From positions 248,001 through 312,000 of the forward strand of contig WNNJ02003240.1 of NCBI GenBank assembly GCA_012934845.2: 64,000 nt of DNA, read 5' to 3'. This stretch comes from Pomphorhynchus laevis (lineage: Eukaryota; Acanthocephala; Palaeacanthocephala; Echinorhynchida; Pomphorhynchidae). Both the position numbers and the translations under genes were made by a program. Under the pieces are notes generated by a model. The model had not been told where the DNA came from. It saw nothing but the letters and a program-made list of their open reading frames with translations, and ran no database searches. Shown here piece after piece: positions 45,053-56,253 of this stretch (its first letter is position 1; every line of letters starts with the position of its first letter).

Positions 45053-45790
45053 AAAAACCATGAAAACCAGTTTTGGCAATTCAATTGATGAAATTTTCAT
45101 TGACTTTCCGAGAGCCTTCGATCGAGTTATGCAAGTAGGTTTGCTTAGTTTGTTGTCTTATTATGGAGTTTATTCGTCGCTGTGTAGGTGAATTGACGAT
45201 TTTCTTCGAAATAGATTTTTTAGAGTTATAGTTGGATGTATCCTCCCATAAACATGTAAATTGTGAAGTTCCGCAAAATACTGTACTCAGTCCTCTTTTA
45301 TTTATTGTTTACCTTAATTACTTGCTGTTAAAAATCCAGAACCCTTGCTTGGCTTTTGCGGATGACCTTAAACTTTGGTCTGTTAATATCAATGATACAT
45401 ATGGTCAATTTCTACAGGAAGACCCGGATCGAATATACAAATGAAGTGTAGCTACGGATATGATACTGAACTTTGATATGTCTATATGAAACTAGAAAAA
45501 AGTAAACATGCTCGTGAATTTCGATTATAGGTTCATACACTCGAAGTTGTATGTTAGTGTGGGGATTTGGGTGTAATGTTGCACATGACATTGATAACTC
45601 GCTCAAATACTGACTTTATTCATGGTAAGGTAATGCAAGATATGCATCGCATAGAAAATACGTTTGCAAAGCTACGCCCATTAAGTTTTAAGCAACTATA
45701 TTGAGCGTTGGTTCGCCCACACGTTAAATATTGTATCCAGGCATCATTTCCATCTACTAAGGCAGGAATCACGAAGCTTGAGTTAGTGCT
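45053..45790 (+). mobile_element. LINE family C, piece 3: RT palm and thumb
   Basis: Resumes family C with NSIDEIFIDFPRAFDRVMQVGLLSLLSYYGV (RT motif A), then FLRNRFFRVIVG, VPQNTVLSPLLFIVYLNYLL (motif B), CLAFADDLKLWS (motif C), LGVMLH near 45570 and LRPLSFKQLY.ALVRPHVKYCIQA near 45680. The piece at 38200-39494 ends just before motif A, so the two fit with no missing core motif. Stops and shifts are present. The Gypsy fossil begins at its right edge. Confidence 0.82.
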
Positions 45791-47720
45791 TGAAAATGAT
45801 TAGGATCAGGCCGTTTAATACCATTACCAACTTGATATCCCAGAATATTGATCATCGTCTTATTAAAAATACACTTTGCTTCATTTAGTGTTATTCGGTA
45901 CTTAGAGCAACTTCACGAAAGTTTGCCAGATTTGTATCGTGCTCTTGCTGTGTTTTCCGCACACAACAATGTCGTCGAGATATGAGTATGTGCCGGTTAA
46001 GTTTTCTTTCTCTATGATCTCGTTGATTATTCGTTGGAAAGCGGCCACAGCATTCGTGAGTCCGAATGACATTCGCTCAAATTGATAGAGTTTACCATCA
46101 GCCTCGAATGCCGTCAAAAAATTTCGTTTGCTCGTAAGGGAACTTGATGATAAGCACTTTTGAGATCTAGAGTGCTAAACACGTTATTGCTCGATATGGT
46201 ATCAATCAAGTCGGCTATTCGGGGCATGGAGTAAGTGTCAAGTACAATGAATCTATTTACTGTCTGTGAATAATCTACAACAAGACGATGACGTCCTTCC
46301 ATGTTTGCAATTAGAACTTGCGCGCACCATGGTGATCGACTGTGCTCGATGATTCCCTCGGTCAACATTCGTTTTACTTCCAAAGCAATGAAGCGATTAT
46401 CTTCGATATTACGTCGTCGAGACGGAATTGCTACAGGTTTCCAGTCTTTGAAATCGTCTGAAAATAACGACGGTAAATTGATTTCCATGCTAGATAATTG
46501 TCTAATTGTCAATGTATCTTGCTTATTATTTTCTCGAAGTCGAATGGAAATACTTGAATGTAAGCGCAAGAATGGATGACCAAGTATCAAATCACGGCAT
46601 AGGTGAGGCATGACGAAACATTGAACGTCAGAATAGTTGCGATTACAGTAAGATATCGATAGCACACATCGTTCATCGTATACAGAGGTAAACGATGAAT
46701 CAGCCATGGAAATCCTAACACAACAAGATTCTGTAGGAACACCTAATTTGCGAATTACTGAAGAATCGACGAAATTGGAAGAGCTTCCAGTGTAGATAAG
46801 CGCATCCAGCTTTCGAGTCCCAACACGAACTTGTACCGTCATGTCGTTTAGCTTTGATGCATCACTATTCGCATTTTGACAAGAGATGATATAAAGTGAT
46901 TCACCGTCGGACGTATATGGTCGAGTACTACGATTATATTTTTACCGCGATCGAAACATCTTAGCTCGACAAACTTTCTCGTAGTGCCCACGTTTTGAGC
47001 AAAATGAACATTCAGCATCCCGGGCTGGACAACGATTGCGAGTATGCATAGCTCCACCACAAAAGTAGCATTGATCTTGCTTATCTTTTGAACAAGAGAT
47101 TCATCATTTTCTGAGTTATCAGTATTTAGTTTAGAGCTTTGGGTCTCTTTCATGGCATTTACTGTGAATTCGGATGTGTGTCGATATTCGTTTGATTGAA
47201 TTTGGGCTGCTTCAATTGTTCGAGCGACTTGATACGCTTTCTCTTTATCAATGTCATTGGTTTCGAGTATGCGCTGACGAATTTCATTTGACTGCAATCC
47301 CGTAATAAATGAATCGCAAATGAGAATATCACGCAGCTCGTTAGCTTTCACATCCTTAAAAGTACATTGACGAGCAAGCGTTTCAAGACGATCCACATAA
47401 TTAGATATCGATTAATCGAGAGCTTGTCTGGCCGAGCATAACAAATGTCGTTTGTAAACCGAATTTGTAGCGTTTATGAATGATTTGTCGAGTAAATCCA
47501 TTGCTGAGTCATAATTTGGACATTCATCGATCTTATCAAATAACTGAGCTGAAATTGATATTTTCAGAAGATCAAGCTTGTCATCTGCATAATCGATTTT
47601 GAGACGTTTAATGAAAGTTTCAAGGCGATATCGCCAGTGACGCCATTCGCGTTCTGCATCAGGACAGTCTGTGGTCAGTTTAAGTGAATCCGGCTGGAAC
47701 AGAGATTCTATCAATCACAA
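45790..47720 (-). mobile_element. Gypsy-family LTR retrotransposon fossil (gag, protease and part of RT)
   Basis: A minus-strand fossil of the Gypsy (Metaviridae) family. The visible parts, in order from the right, are gag (47714-47412 and on to 46848), an aspartic protease region (from 46842), and the first part of reverse transcriptase (to about 45790). RNase H, integrase and the 3' LTR are absent. A 5' LTR may lie to the right (47750-48180) but cannot be shown from one copy. The element is incomplete and broken in a few places, and moderately old. Confidence 0.88.
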
Positions 47721-48180
47721 TTCCAGACAATTCGTGAATAAAATTGTGATAACCAAAGAGAATAAAATGGCTTTTATTCACGAATCTACAAATAGTAATA
47801 GGTAATAATAGATATAAACAAGATAGTAAACTTTATAAACAAGATAGTGATCAATGTGATACCACAACACGCCTATGCGTGCTTACAATCCCATGTAGAA
47901 GAAAAATAACAAGTAAACAAAAAATATAATGTAAAATTAAAATGTTGATGAAATTGAAACAATTATATTGAAGATAATGGAGATTAGTGGAATGTGGCAA
48001 GGGGTAAATGCTGAGTAGTTCGTTGGAGATGTATGATATGATTGTGAGTTGGATAATATGTTGAGAAATTGATTTCTTGATTTATTGTGTAGGAGGAGCC
48101 ATATATTTATTTATTACGTCAGTCGAAGGAAGTGAATATTTTGAAATTATCTAACGGGACGATATTTTGAAAGTATACGG
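47721..48180. other. Stretch beside the Gypsy fossil, no gene seen
   Basis: May include the fossil's leader or LTR. It contains a short inverted repeat, CACGCCTATGCGTG, near 47868. No coding signal. Confidence 0.4.
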
Positions 48181-48183
48181 GAT

Positions 48184-48370
48184 TTGCCAGGTTAAAATAA
48201 ATCTTTTTTTATAGTGCAGAAACGTAAACGTTGTTTGAAGAGTGAAAAGCGAGCGACGAGAAAAAAACGGACGTATGCTGGCAAGGAATTCAAGGCGAGT
48301 GGAGCAGCGACGATAAAAGAGCGGAGGTAATAGTTGGTTGAGTGCGGAGGGACGTGAAGTAAAAAAATTA
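48184..48370. mobile_element. Small LINE fragments
   Basis: GATTTGCCAGGTTAAAATAA at 48182-48205 resembles the + strand 3' tail of LINE A/B. Bases 48270-48365 resemble the minus-strand region just upstream of the tail (GCAAGGAATTCAAGGCGAGT and GGGACGTGAAGTAA). Both are heavily decayed. Confidence 0.5.
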
Positions 48371-48599
48371 CGTCTACCTTGGTGTCAAAGTGAACGTCCG
48401 GGAGACGTATATTTTAGTGTCAAAAAAGACGTCCGGGTGACGATCTCTTTTCGACTTGCCCTTATGGTATAGTGAACCGTCTTAGCTATTAGAAACAATA
48501 AATGACAACGCAAATTTGCGATAATCTCGGTATAGCCATTTTGATGTGTCTAAATATTTTGATGTTGGGACCATTTTTAATGGGCCCAACATATGTCGT

Positions 48600-51500
48600 T
48601 TAAATAAAAAATAGATTTATTTTTTTACGTGGCAAATGCGTGCCAGCGCACGCTTACATGACCACAGCAAAACAAAAATGTAAATTATGTGTCGAGAAGG
48701 TGGGAACGGAGGTGGTATTTGAATGTGCTAAAGGAGGGAGCACGACGGACGTCGAGAGGGAGCTGATTCCAAGGGAGAGGGCGGCGATGAGGAAGGATCG
48801 AAGACCGAAGTTGTTGGAGTAATTAGGGACGTGGAGTAAGAAGGTAGGACAAGAACGACGCGATAGCGAGGTAAGACGAAAATTTACGAGAAGGCGGAGT
48901 TTGATGCGGATGTGGATGGTGGGCCAGGAGAGTTGGGCAAGATATGTGAATGTGTGATCGAAGCGACGTTGACGAAAGAGCACTCGAACGACGGAGTCGA
49001 TTATTTGTTGTAAAGGTAGGATGATGGATTTTGAAGAATATTTGAAAAAACCCCGCAGTAACCGATTTGAGGGAAGAAAAGCGATGAAAGAAGATCCATA
49101 CAAGAACGGAAGTCGATAAGCGGGCGAATACGCCGGATGTTATGGAGAATGAAGTTCGACGAGCGGACCTTGTCGCGGATGAAGGACTTAAGGGAAAGGT
49201 GATCATCGAAATGGAATTCAACGAAAGTGAGATTGTGGACTATTAGAATGGTTGATGAAGCAAAAGATATAGGGGGAGTAGATATGTTAGGTTGACGGGG
49301 TAGGATCCACATTATTTTGGACTTGACTGGGTTTAGAACGAGACGAAGATGGGAGGGACATTTGTTTATATAAGAAATACAGTTAGAGGGAGAAATGGCG
49401 ATATCGTGTATGCGATGGGCGGGTGAATGTGCATAGATGATGATATCATCGGCGTATTGCATGACTTTAAAAGAGTAAGGTTTGATAATCGAAGAGAGTT
49501 CGCCAAGTAGAAGAGGGAAAATGCAGGGGAGTTAGGACTGAACCTTGTTGGACCTCGCAGAAAATAGGAATTGAAGGGGAGGATTGTGAATTTGAACAGG
49601 CGCGAAAAAAACGGCCAGATAGATATGATGCAAACCATGCTACGGAGGTGGAAGAAAAGCCGTAATCACAACGAAGGCGAGAAAGGAGGATTGAGTGGTC
49701 AACGATGGCGAAGGCGGATAAGAGGTCGAGGGAGATGAGAACACTATATAGAGCCTTGTCACGAGAAATGAGTAGGTCGTTGTAAACTTTTATGCGGGCG
49801 ATTTCTGTGGATTGATTAGATCGGAAAGCGGATTGAAAATGAGGGTACAGATTGGATGAAGAGAGATAAACGTTGATCTGTATAAATATTAGCCGTTTTA
49901 AGAGCTTAGAAAGAGTAGGGAGTAGTGAAATAGGACGATAGCAGGAAGGAAGTAAGGGGCCGAGCGATTGTTTTATAAGGAGGGGACGAATAATGGTGAA
50001 TTTCCAGTAAGAAGAGAATATATGACTGCGGAGGGACAGGTTTAACGTGATGGTGAGGAAAGGGGATATCGATGATCATGTGGATTTAAGTATGGATGTA
50101 AGCAGGGGATCGGGAGGTAAGGCTTTGTTTGTCAAGGGAATGAGAACAGATGAGACCGGCATGTGAGACAGTGAGAAGATGAAAGAGTTCTGGGAGAATG
50201 AGGCGAGGCGAGTAGCAGTGAGATGGAATGGAGACGGAGTTGTGAGAGAGCAACGTGGATACTTTGGTCTGACGAAATGACGAATAATCATGGAGATTGA
50301 TAGTTCATTACGAAGAGAAGCGAAAAAGGATAGAGTTAAAAGTATGCCAGAGAGACTTTGAGTTTAATGGTGTTGATTTTATGCTGCCAGAAGGAGTTGA
50401 ATTTGGTACATAGTAGGTTGAGATAAGACCGGCGAAGAACATGATAGGAATAACTGAGAGACGGAGCGAGCGAATATCACGTCTGAGAAAGATTTGAGTG
50501 ACTCGAAAAGCATTTCTGAGACGACGCTTTGAGAGTAGGCATTGGATGTCAAACTATGGGACGCGGTGCAAGCGACAGTGAGGGTGATGCTTGAAGGGCA
50601 AGAGAAGATCGAGATTGGATGTGAGTTCAGTGGAAAAGAAAGGCAAGATCGTGAGGAGAGGATGATGTCATTGTGTGAGAAGATAGAGACGATTTGAGTA
50701 AAGCAGAGCTGAGAATGGGGAGGTCTATTTTTCCTAGGGCTACGTAGGATGGTAGGTGTGTGAAGCGGGAAGTTATTGAAAGTGATATCAAGGGTGGCGA
50801 GAAAATGATCGGATAGACTAGGATCGCAGATGGACAGTAAGGTGTAGGCAGCAAAGCAATTGGGGACAGCGATGATGTCGAGTGTTCCGCCAAGAATATG
50901 TGTGTGGTATTGGAGATGAGTTTGCAATTGTAGTTGGATAGAATGTTGATGAACCGAATGGAATCGGTGGAAGAGAGGTGGTCGAGGCGAATGTTATGGT
51001 CGCCAATAACGAGTAAAGGGGTGAAGGACTAAGAACAGTGTGACAGGAGGTTAGCGAATTCGGTAAAAAATATGGAGGTAGGAGCTGATGAACCAGGACG
51101 ATATACAATTGCGCGATCCAGAGTGATCGGGCTAGAAGAACGATAAGTGAGCAATTCAAAAGAGTAAGGACTGAAAGGGAAGTGATCTTGCGAATAGACG
51201 ATGGTGTGAACGGTGAATGCGGCAATGCTGCCATGATTAGAGAATTTTGATGGTGATGAGCTGAAGGGGGCATGCGGATTCGACTAGTGAGCAACCGGCA
51301 GAGAGCAAACGACGAATAGAGAGGTCGTCGGAATCGGAGTGCCATGATTCGGTGAGGCAGAAGAGATGATGGATTGCTTGGTGAATAGGTTGAGGATGAA
51401 ATCAGATTTATGGAGATATCTGGTGTTGAGGAGGCGAGGCGGAAACCGTGTGTGGTGGTGAAAGGGGCTAGCGGAGAAGACACATAGGGAGATGGAGCGC

Positions 51501-52520
51501 CATCGAATTTTGGGGCGGTGTTGACAACTTGAAAATTTCCGTTAATGTTTCGGATGGAGAGAGATGTTTCGCCGTTTTCCTCGCGACGGTGTTTTTCGAT
51601 GCGGGCAGAAAAGAATTGAGCGATTTCGGAAGGGGTGCGATCGGGGAAAATGCGAGTGGCTGAAGATGGCATGAGTTTAAATCGTTGGGAGTGTACCGAG
51701 GACGCGTGAGAGCGATGCTTGAAAACAATTTTCAGGAGAGGGGGTTGAGAAGGATTATATTGAGAAGATTTGTTTAGGCGGATGAATGCGTCAGGAGAGA
51801 TGTCGTTGAAAAAGGATGGTTTATCCACAGGAACAAGAGATGAGATGATGGATCTGATATAGTGATATTAGTGACGATTACGCAACGATCGCGAGAAGGA
51901 AAGCGTTTCTGTAAAGGAGGACGAGTGACGTGAGTGGGTGAGTTCACGATTTGAGAGCTGGCACTTGATGATATGAAGGGAGTAGGTTTGACAGCGGGAA
52001 ACATAGATGATAAAGATAATATAGAGGGTGGTTAGCGATGTGAGGAAAAGTTATGAGTGGAAGGATTGTGGAGGTTGGTGTAGGTGATTTTCATTTATGG
52101 ATGTAGGTTATTGAGAAACGAGAGAGGAGGGATGGGATGAGGGTGTCGGGGAGTGAAGATGGCATGGAATGGGAAGCGTATATGGTGACAGGAACAGTGG
52201 GTGTAGAAAGGACATTGAAAACGACGGGTATAGTTTGAGTGGACGTGTTGGGTGTTGATATGTGCTTATGGGAGAGTTTGTGAATTAGTTTGTTTGCACA
52301 AAATCTACATAGGAAGTATTCTTTAGACTTAATGTTGTCGCAGTCGATTGTGATCCAGACGCTGCAGTTGTGTGTCGAGCACTGTACTTGCAGTTGTCCA
52401 TAGTTGGTGTCGGTCTTAGTTGTTTTCTTACGTCCTCTCATTAACTCCTTGTGTTTAAGCTATTAAATTTGCTACTGCAACTGATCGGCGAGCGCAGCGT
52501 GCCGATCAGTTGCAGTAGCA
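48600..52520 (-). mobile_element. LINE family A, nearly complete copy with 5' hairpin
   Basis: The longest copy of family A, read right to left. It has a 5' leader with hairpin (52521-52469) and ORF1 from ATG 52441, with a Cys/His cluster CSTHNCSVWITIDCD..YFLCRFC that resembles a PHD-like finger. ORF1 continues in pieces to HSQRFKLM and EIAQFFSARIEKHRREENGETSLSIRN at 51600. Next come the endonuclease (51450-50900) and RT to 48680, with QYADDIIIYAHSPAHRIHD at 49462 down. The tail GCGTGCCAGCGCACGC ends near 48640. ATGTCGT flanks the element at 48593-48599 and 52521-52527. Many frameshifts make it inactive. It defines the family length as about 3.9 kb. Confidence 0.9.
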
Positions 52521-52521
52521 A
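52469..52521. repeat. Perfect 21-bp inverted repeat at the LINE A 5' end
   Basis: Arms 52469-52489 and 52501-52521 are exact reverse complements (21 bp, core CTACTGCAACTGATCGGC) with an 11-base loop GAGCGCAGCGT. It sits between the ORF1 start at 52441 and the putative 7-bp target duplication. Confidence 0.95.
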
Positions 52522-52653
52522 TGTCGTAATACACTCACATAAAAATTGGTTCAAATTTACTTTGTTAAATTTTTTATTTTAAGGTATAAAGTTATTTCAT
52601 ATTCGGTTTCCACTTTTAGACAGTGAAAATAAATCTGCATTAAATCGGCTTAT

Positions 52654-52911
52654 ATGAAATTAAAAATATTAAGACTTTACAAAGAAATTATCAAAGAAGC
52701 AAAGAAGTTTAAACACAATAACCTTAGGTTTGAATTTGCTTTTAAAGCCTTGTATTATTCGCTATTTGTATTTAGCGAATATTTTGTGAGGCACGCGAGA
52801 TATAATTTTCAGGAAACGAAATTGTTTGAAAGTGATCAACAACTAAACGATTTCATAAAAAAATCAGAAGATCATTTACGGTTGCTGAAACGACAGGTAA
52901 TTAATATTTAG
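52654..52911 (+). CDS. LYR-motif (Complex1_LYR) small mitochondrial protein, probably with a 48-nt intron
   Basis: Residues 1-18 read MKLKILRLYKEIIKEAKKF, with the L-Y-K/R triad near the N-terminus that defines LYR proteins. The end reads EYFVRHARYNFQETKLFESDQQLNDFIKKSEDHLRLLKRQ, matching the family pattern of a helix, F.....(D), and a final helix with LL.RQ. LYR proteins are small mitochondrial adaptors of acyl carrier protein that serve respiratory-complex assembly or iron-sulphur cluster delivery. Bases 52728-52775 start GTTTGA and end TTTAG, and removing them leaves a 69-residue protein ending the first helix in KHNNLSEYF, which fits the family better than the unspliced 85. The 48 nt are a multiple of three, so the frame stays open either way. 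Which LYR protein this is cannot be told. Confidence 0.65.
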   Translation: MKLKILRLYKEIIKEAKKFKHNNLRFEFAFKALYYSLFVFSEYFVRHARYNFQETKLFESDQQLNDFIKKSEDHLRLLKRQVINI

Positions 52912-53484
52912 ACTAAACTAATAAAATGCTGATAATTTTTACGGGTAAATTTGATTGATTCAACTTAACTTAATTTGATTGTAAAATGTTAATTTTATAA
53001 ATGTTAATTTTAATGCTTAAAAATGATTGGTTCGTGTGGTTTACTTATTGATACTAAAATCATATTACTTATTCAATTTAGTGACATTTGACAAAGACAG
53101 ACAAAAAATATTCGCACGGAAGAATTTTTCTACAAATTATGCCAATTCGTTATTAACGTTTAATCAGTCTTTTATGAGGTGGTAATTTTAGAACCCAGTA
53201 GATTTTTTCCTTTTATTCTCAATAAATAAAAATAATGTGTATAAGACTTGGGTCTTCTCGAAAACTCATTAAAATATCGGTATTGTTGAAATTCATGCTT
53301 ATTTATCAAGTATGTAGGGGGCGATTTAAGGTATAGCTTATATCTTGAATTCCTGATCCATTTTCGGTTTGTCTGATGTACCTACATTAGCATTGCTCAC
53401 AAAAATATTGAGAAATGTTTTACAACGAACATTTCGGTTTTGGCTTTACATGGAATATTTCGGCATATTTCGGTTTTTTTTATA
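52912..53484. other. AT-rich intergenic stretch, no gene seen
   Basis: No coding signal with family features between the LYR gene and the DNA transposon. Confidence 0.4.
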
Positions 53485-54455
53485 ATCAATTTCGACACTT
53501 TTGCAATCAATTATGATACTTATGTTAATTTACTTTTTTGCATCATCCTCGACGCTTTTGCAATCAATTTCGACACACGTAGTAAACATTTTACGTATTT
53601 GTAATCAACTTCGACTATTTTGCAATCAAATTGACACTTACAAACATATTCCAAATTGATCTTATGAAGAGACAAACCTCGAAGAAGCGCTACCATCAAG
53701 AGTCGCAAGAACATCAAAACATCCAAGGCAGAGCCAGTGGTATTAATGAGCTTAAATAAACTTTTAAATAGTTTAATCGTGCAGATCATAACTTTTTATT
53801 ACGATAAATCAGAAGTTAAAATCACAGCATGTTCGTGTCTCGACCGAAATAAGTGAAAATATTTCTACGGTTGAAACAATTCATTAAAATAGTAAGATTT
53901 TTCAAAAACTTTATGAAACGGTAGCTAAGGGTAAAGACGTTTGCGTGTTCTTGACTGAATTAAAAGGCAAATATAACTTCAGTGGTATTCTTGATCCGAT
54001 CTTTATTTCGGACATGACAAGAATTAAATATTACCACGGGTTGCAAGCCGTAATAGTCAATATGAACATCACAGTTTTTAACTTGCCGCCATATACTTCT
54101 GTACTTAATCCGATTAAAAGCGTATTTTCAATGTGGAAAAACCAGGTGATTAGAAGAGAATGCAAAGATGAAAATGAGATAAGATCTATAATTTCCAACT
54201 ACTTTTCTGAAATCACTTCAAACCATTGCATTTCGTTTTAGTAAAATTTAAAATTGTCAACAGGTCTATGAGAGGTGAAACAATTCTTGAATAAATGATC
54301 AAAAATATGTTTTAAAGAGTATTTTTGTAATATTTTAAAAACGCTGAGATTGATTGCAAAAACATTAAGATTGATTGCAAAGGTGTCGAGATTTATTGAA
54401 AAAATTGTTGCAGCGTTGAGATTGATTGCAAAAATATTAAGATTAATTGAAACAC
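53485..54455 (+). mobile_element. DNA transposon remnant with iterated inverted repeats and IS630/Tc1-type transposase end
   Basis: Left flank 53485-53640 holds repeated TTTTGCAATCAATTTCGACA words; right flank 54345-54450 holds their reverse complements (GATTGATTGCAAA, GGTGTCGAGATTTATTG). They face each other as iterated inverted repeats. Between them, 53945-54241 is an open frame of 98 codons: TELKGKYNFSGILDPIFISDMTRIKYY and VFNLPPYTSVLNPIKSVFSMWKNQVIRRE. The LPPY(S)P.LNPIE..F..WK block is the last catalytic region of IS630/Tc1/mariner-type DDE transposases. Here the usual Glu of NPIE is Lys, and upstream catalytic parts are missing, so it is inactive. Confidence 0.75.
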
Positions 54456-54963
54456 CCTATAGTATTTAATTACGTTAATATTTAAATATCTAACTTAGAA
54501 ATTTAGGAGTTAAACATTCTGTTAACTATTTAGTTTAAACTAATAAAGTTAAAATATAATAATACGGCAATTTGTAATTTAATGCATTGCAATCTAATGC
54601 ACTCTATATTCGTTTGTTGCCCTTAGTTGATTCAAATTTGCTGAATTGCAAACTATCGACTTTGATTAAATTTAAACTGAAAGCAAAATAATTTAAAAAT
54701 AATTTATAAATTCGCTAAATAACCATTTTAATAACAAGTTGACAATAATATATGTAAGTTGGATATTTAAATATTTATTAAATATTTTAAAAGTGATTTA
54801 ATTATGTTATCTTATATTTCATAAAAATGTTATCTTTTAATAGTTTTTATAATTGTCTGAATTGCAAACCATTAAATTTTTAAATATCAAATAACGGCTG
54901 TTTGGCATTTAGGCGATTATTTCTGAAATTTACAATCCAAACTCTAAACTATTTTGAATTAAA
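54456..54963. other. Intergenic stretch before the Ecdysoneless gene
   Basis: AT-rich. The phrase GAATTGCAAAC(T/C)AT occurs near 54645 and 54857. Any promoter of the downstream gene would lie here, but no motif can be assigned. Confidence 0.4.
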
Positions 54964-56253
54964 ATGTCTTCCGAAGACGCTGAAACCTTAATTGCCACAA
55001 TAATTGATGGTTTGTATTGTCTCAATGACATAAATACGTTCATTAGAAATCACGAGCGCTTTAGGCGTTATTGCTGGTACTGGTACAAATGCCCTGAATT
55101 TAAGTTAAATATAAAGTGTCAGCCTATATGTGTAGTTCAGTGCGAAGACTCTGTAAATGATTTATGGCTTGCAACGGCTATATTGCGTGAGCTAAGTATT
55201 CACTTGCCCAAACTTAAAATTCGAATCAAGGTAAAGGAGCAGAAAGCGAATTATTTGTTAATCGAGGCTGCAAACTATCTCGACTCATGGGTTGACGATT
55301 TTGACGAGGAGAATAGTTCTGTACTGCTAATCAACGGTCTATTTCATATTCAGATTAATTCGGAAGGACTAAATTCCGTACCTTTGAAACTGAACGATAA
55401 GGCCAATATGTGTATATTAAATCGCTTGAATAAGGTTGACGTCGAAAACTACATTGAATTTGATTGTCATATCCCAGTTAAAATGGCTGCAATTGTGAAC
55501 TCGAAACCGTGGCTGTTAACAATTTTAGTTCATAATCATATTGACAAGTTTGTAACAAATACATTGAATCAACGATCATACGATGACAGTCAATCCCGTC
55601 AAATACGCTACCGTATTCAAATGAATAAGATGCTATTTTTGAAAATACACAGCAAGTGCACTGATTGCTTACAGATTCAACGGCTCCTTTGTGCTGAGTA
55701 CAGGGCTTTGTCTTCTTCAAGTGGTGATAGATTACAATCATTGGGAACGAAAGAGGAATTAGCAAAAGTCAACCAGTTATTATATTGCAGTGACGAGGAT
55801 ATATCCATGTTTGAAAGACATTATGTCAGTCCTGACAATGAAATCCGGACTCCTGATTTGTCATGGATGTCCACCGCAGAACATGCTGACTATAAAACAC
55901 TGGATCTGAGTACCATTGACGTTGCAATAAATGACTTTTTTGCCGAAAGAGGTTGTAGCAGTGGTGCACAACTCCCGTGGGAAGTTGGCCACAGATGCAG
56001 ACCTATCGAAATAGATGGTGATGAAATTTTAAAGAAATTAGAGTCGCTAATCAGAATTTCAGCTGAGCCAGTAGATACATCAGATGATAATGCTACCGAT
56101 AGCGAAAATGATGACGACGATAACTCGACCAATATTGCTGTTGAAGGTCTTCTGCAAATGAAAGATGTTATACAGTCAACTGAAGGGCAATATAGTCCAA
56201 TGAAGCCACTTTTGTCTTCGCTTGGAATAAATATCGATATGTCACAGAATTAA
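54964..56253 (+). CDS. ECD: Ecdysoneless (ECD/SGT1) homologue
   Basis: A 429-residue protein in one exon. Conserved blocks of the SGT1/ecdysoneless family are visible: DSVNDLWLATAILRELSIHLP (about 59-80, matching DEWFIVYLLREITKEFP), YLLIEAANYLDSWVDDFDEENSSVLLINGLFHIQ (96-130), CHIPVKMAAIVNSKPWLLTILVHNHI (168-193), DLSTIDVAINDFFAERG (310-326, matching DLSPDQLDQLLQE), EIDGDEILKKLESLI (347-361, matching FDADSFLNYFDKIL), an acidic patch DSENDDDD, and a C-terminal PLLSSLGINI. ECD works in pre-mRNA splicing (with Prp8) and R2TP chaperone-linked assembly, and in flies is needed for ecdysone production and cell survival. At 429 residues it is shorter than fly or human ECD (about 640-680). The first ATG follows AATTAAA with no acceptor; in-frame upstream extension is not seen. 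Confidence 0.82.
   Translation: MSSEDAETLIATIIDGLYCLNDINTFIRNHERFRRYCWYWYKCPEFKLNIKCQPICVVQCEDSVNDLWLATAILRELSIHLPKLKIRIKVKEQKANYLLIEAANYLDSWVDDFDEENSSVLLINGLFHIQINSEGLNSVPLKLNDKANMCILNRLNKVDVENYIEFDCHIPVKMAAIVNSKPWLLTILVHNHIDKFVTNTLNQRSYDDSQSRQIRYRIQMNKMLFLKIHSKCTDCLQIQRLLCAEYRALSSSSGDRLQSLGTKEELAKVNQLLYCSDEDISMFERHYVSPDNEIRTPDLSWMSTAEHADYKTLDLSTIDVAINDFFAERGCSSGAQLPWEVGHRCRPIEIDGDEILKKLESLIRISAEPVDTSDDNATDSENDDDDNSTNIAVEGLLQMKDVIQSTEGQYSPMKPLLSSLGINIDMSQN

Noticed and set aside
47750-48180. Long terminal repeat of the Gypsy fossil
   Set aside because: No second copy is in the window, so its borders cannot be shown.
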